DNA of 64,000 nucleotides from Comamonas sp. Y33R10-2. GTDB taxonomy: Bacteria > Pseudomonadota > Gammaproteobacteria > Burkholderiales > Burkholderiaceae_C. Positions 63,217 through 64,000 of this stretch are shown piece after piece; within the stretch, counting starts at the first letter, position 1; each line of letters begins with the position of its first letter. The notes under the pieces were generated by a model. That model saw nothing but the letters and a program-made list of their open reading frames with translations. It had not been told where the DNA came from and did not search any database. The translations under genes were made by a program, and so were the position numbers. The DNA lies in assembly GCF_019355935.1 (NCBI RefSeq), contig NZ_CP079925.1, positions 1,922,001 through 1,986,000 on the forward strand, read 5' to 3'.

Positions 63217-64000
63217 ATGAACGCCCGAGTGGATACCTCCGTGCTCAATCACCTGAGCAACAGCCATCTGGATGCGCTGGAAGAAGAAACCATCTTCATC
63301 TTGCGTGAAGTCGCTGCCGTGTTTGAGCGCCCCACCCTGCTGTTTTCGGGCGGCAAGGATTCGCTGGTCATGCTGCGCTGTGCGGAAAAAGCCTTTGGTG
63401 CGGGCCGCATTCCCTTTCCGCTGCTAATGATCGACACCGGCCACAACTTCCCTGAAGTGACCGATTTCCGTGACCTGCGTGCCAAAGAACTGGGCGCTGA
63501 GCTGATCGTGCGCAGCGTAGAAGACTCCATGGCGCGCGGCACGGTGCGCTTGGCCCACCCTGAAGAGCCGCGCAATGCGCACCAGTCGGTCACGCTGCTC
63601 GAAGCGATTGAAGAATTCCGCTTTGACGCGCTGATTGGCGGCGCACGCCGCGACGAAGAAAAAGCTCGCGCCAAGGAACGCATCTTTAGCCACCGCGACA
63701 GCTTTGGTCAGTGGCAGCCCAAGGCCCAGCGCCCTGAGCTGTGGACGCTGTTCAACACCCGCATTGCGCCCGGCGAGCACTTCCGTGTGTTCCCCATCAG
63801 CAACTGGACCGAGCTGGACGTGTGGCAGTACATCGAGCGAGAGAAGATTGCCCTGCCAAGCCTCTACTACAGCCACCAGCGCAACATCGTTGAGCGCAAG
63901 GGCCTACTGGTGCCCGTGACCGAGCTGACCCCCGCCAAAGATGGCGAGCAAGTCGTGGTGCGCGATGTGCGCTTCCGCACTCTGGGCGACATCACCTGCA
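63217..64000 (+). CDS. cysD: Sulfate adenylyltransferase subunit 2 CysD (partial, cut by right edge)
   Basis: CysD with the GTPase CysN forms APS from sulfate and ATP. The visible 261 residues begin MNARVDTSVLNHLSNSHLDALEEE and contain the PP-loop FSGGKDSLVMLRCAEK, LLMIDTGHNFPEVTDFRD, GGARRDEEKARAKERIFSHRD and FPISNWTELDVWQYI. The remainder, and the expected cysN, lie beyond position 64000. It follows cysH in the sulfate assimilation cluster. Confidence 0.95.
   Translation, partial: MNARVDTSVLNHLSNSHLDALEEETIFILREVAAVFERPTLLFSGGKDSLVMLRCAEKAFGAGRIPFPLLMIDTGHNFPEVTDFRDLRAKELGAELIVRSVEDSMARGTVRLAHPEEPRNAHQSVTLLEAIEEFRFDALIGGARRDEEKARAKERIFSHRDSFGQWQPKAQRPELWTLFNTRIAPGEHFRVFPISNWTELDVWQYIEREKIALPSLYYSHQRNIVERKGLLVPVTELTPAKDGEQVVVRDVRFRTLGDITC

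Overview
The window looks like chromosomal DNA of a betaproteobacterium of the Comamonadaceae, most likely Comamonas or a close relative. This is inferred from the gene types (meta-cleavage catabolism, ssu sulfonate operon with ssuF, sulfite reductase followed by a DUF934 gene and cysH), the moderately high GC of the housekeeping genes, and several families of long GC-rich intergenic repeats. No rRNA or tRNA gene, CRISPR array or complete insertion sequence was seen.

Region 1 (1-15.4 kb) is an aromatic-catabolic locus. The plus strand carries a C-C hydrolase, an extradiol dioxygenase, a flavin-dependent monooxygenase, a flavin reductase fused to an IclR-type effector domain, and a LysR regulator. 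The minus strand carries the lower pathway (2-hydroxypentadienoate hydratase, acylating acetaldehyde dehydrogenase, 4-hydroxy-2-oxovalerate aldolase), then an orphan TRAP-type binding protein, an MHS-family transporter, a porin and two DoxX-like membrane proteins around a tiny membrane protein. Together they would import a phenolic compound, hydroxylate it to a catechol, open the ring and deliver pyruvate and acetyl-CoA. The actual substrate cannot be read from the sequence.

Region 2 (15.7-30.3 kb) holds rlmD and then the most unusual block: ten tightly packed plus-strand genes. They are a GMC-oxidoreductase small and large subunit, an apparently Tat-exported PLP decarboxylase, an exported phytochelatin-synthase-like cysteine peptidase, an RCC1-repeat protein, a Tat/lipoprotein multicopper oxidase, and two pairs of DASS-like permease plus membrane-anchored ABC_sub_bind-type binding protein. 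Four ATGA/GTGA overlaps and otherwise short gaps suggest one operon. I know of no described pathway with this set.

Region 3 (30.3-39.6 kb) holds a GbsR/MarR-type regulator with matching palindromic operators and its epimerase/DoxX/DUF2269 operon, a stand-alone MHYT protein, an AsnC regulator divergent from putA, and a GreA/B-like gene. Region 4 (39.7-47.9 kb) is a sulfonate locus (ssuE, two ssuA paralogues, ssuD, ssuC, ssuB, ssuF) with sbp and yggX.

Region 5 (47.9-54.3 kb) is a low-complexity-like island of roughly 0.7-kb imperfectly palindromic repeats flanking a NERD/UvrD-type helicase and a very AT-rich radical SAM gene that appears to have replaced the helicase tail. Region 6 (54.5-64 kb) holds an acetate transporter, a tandem glycine riboswitch with a glycine-transporter-family gene, mnmC, a CorC/HlyC-type gene, and the assimilatory sulfate cluster (sulfite reductase, DUF934, cysH, cysD cut by the window edge).
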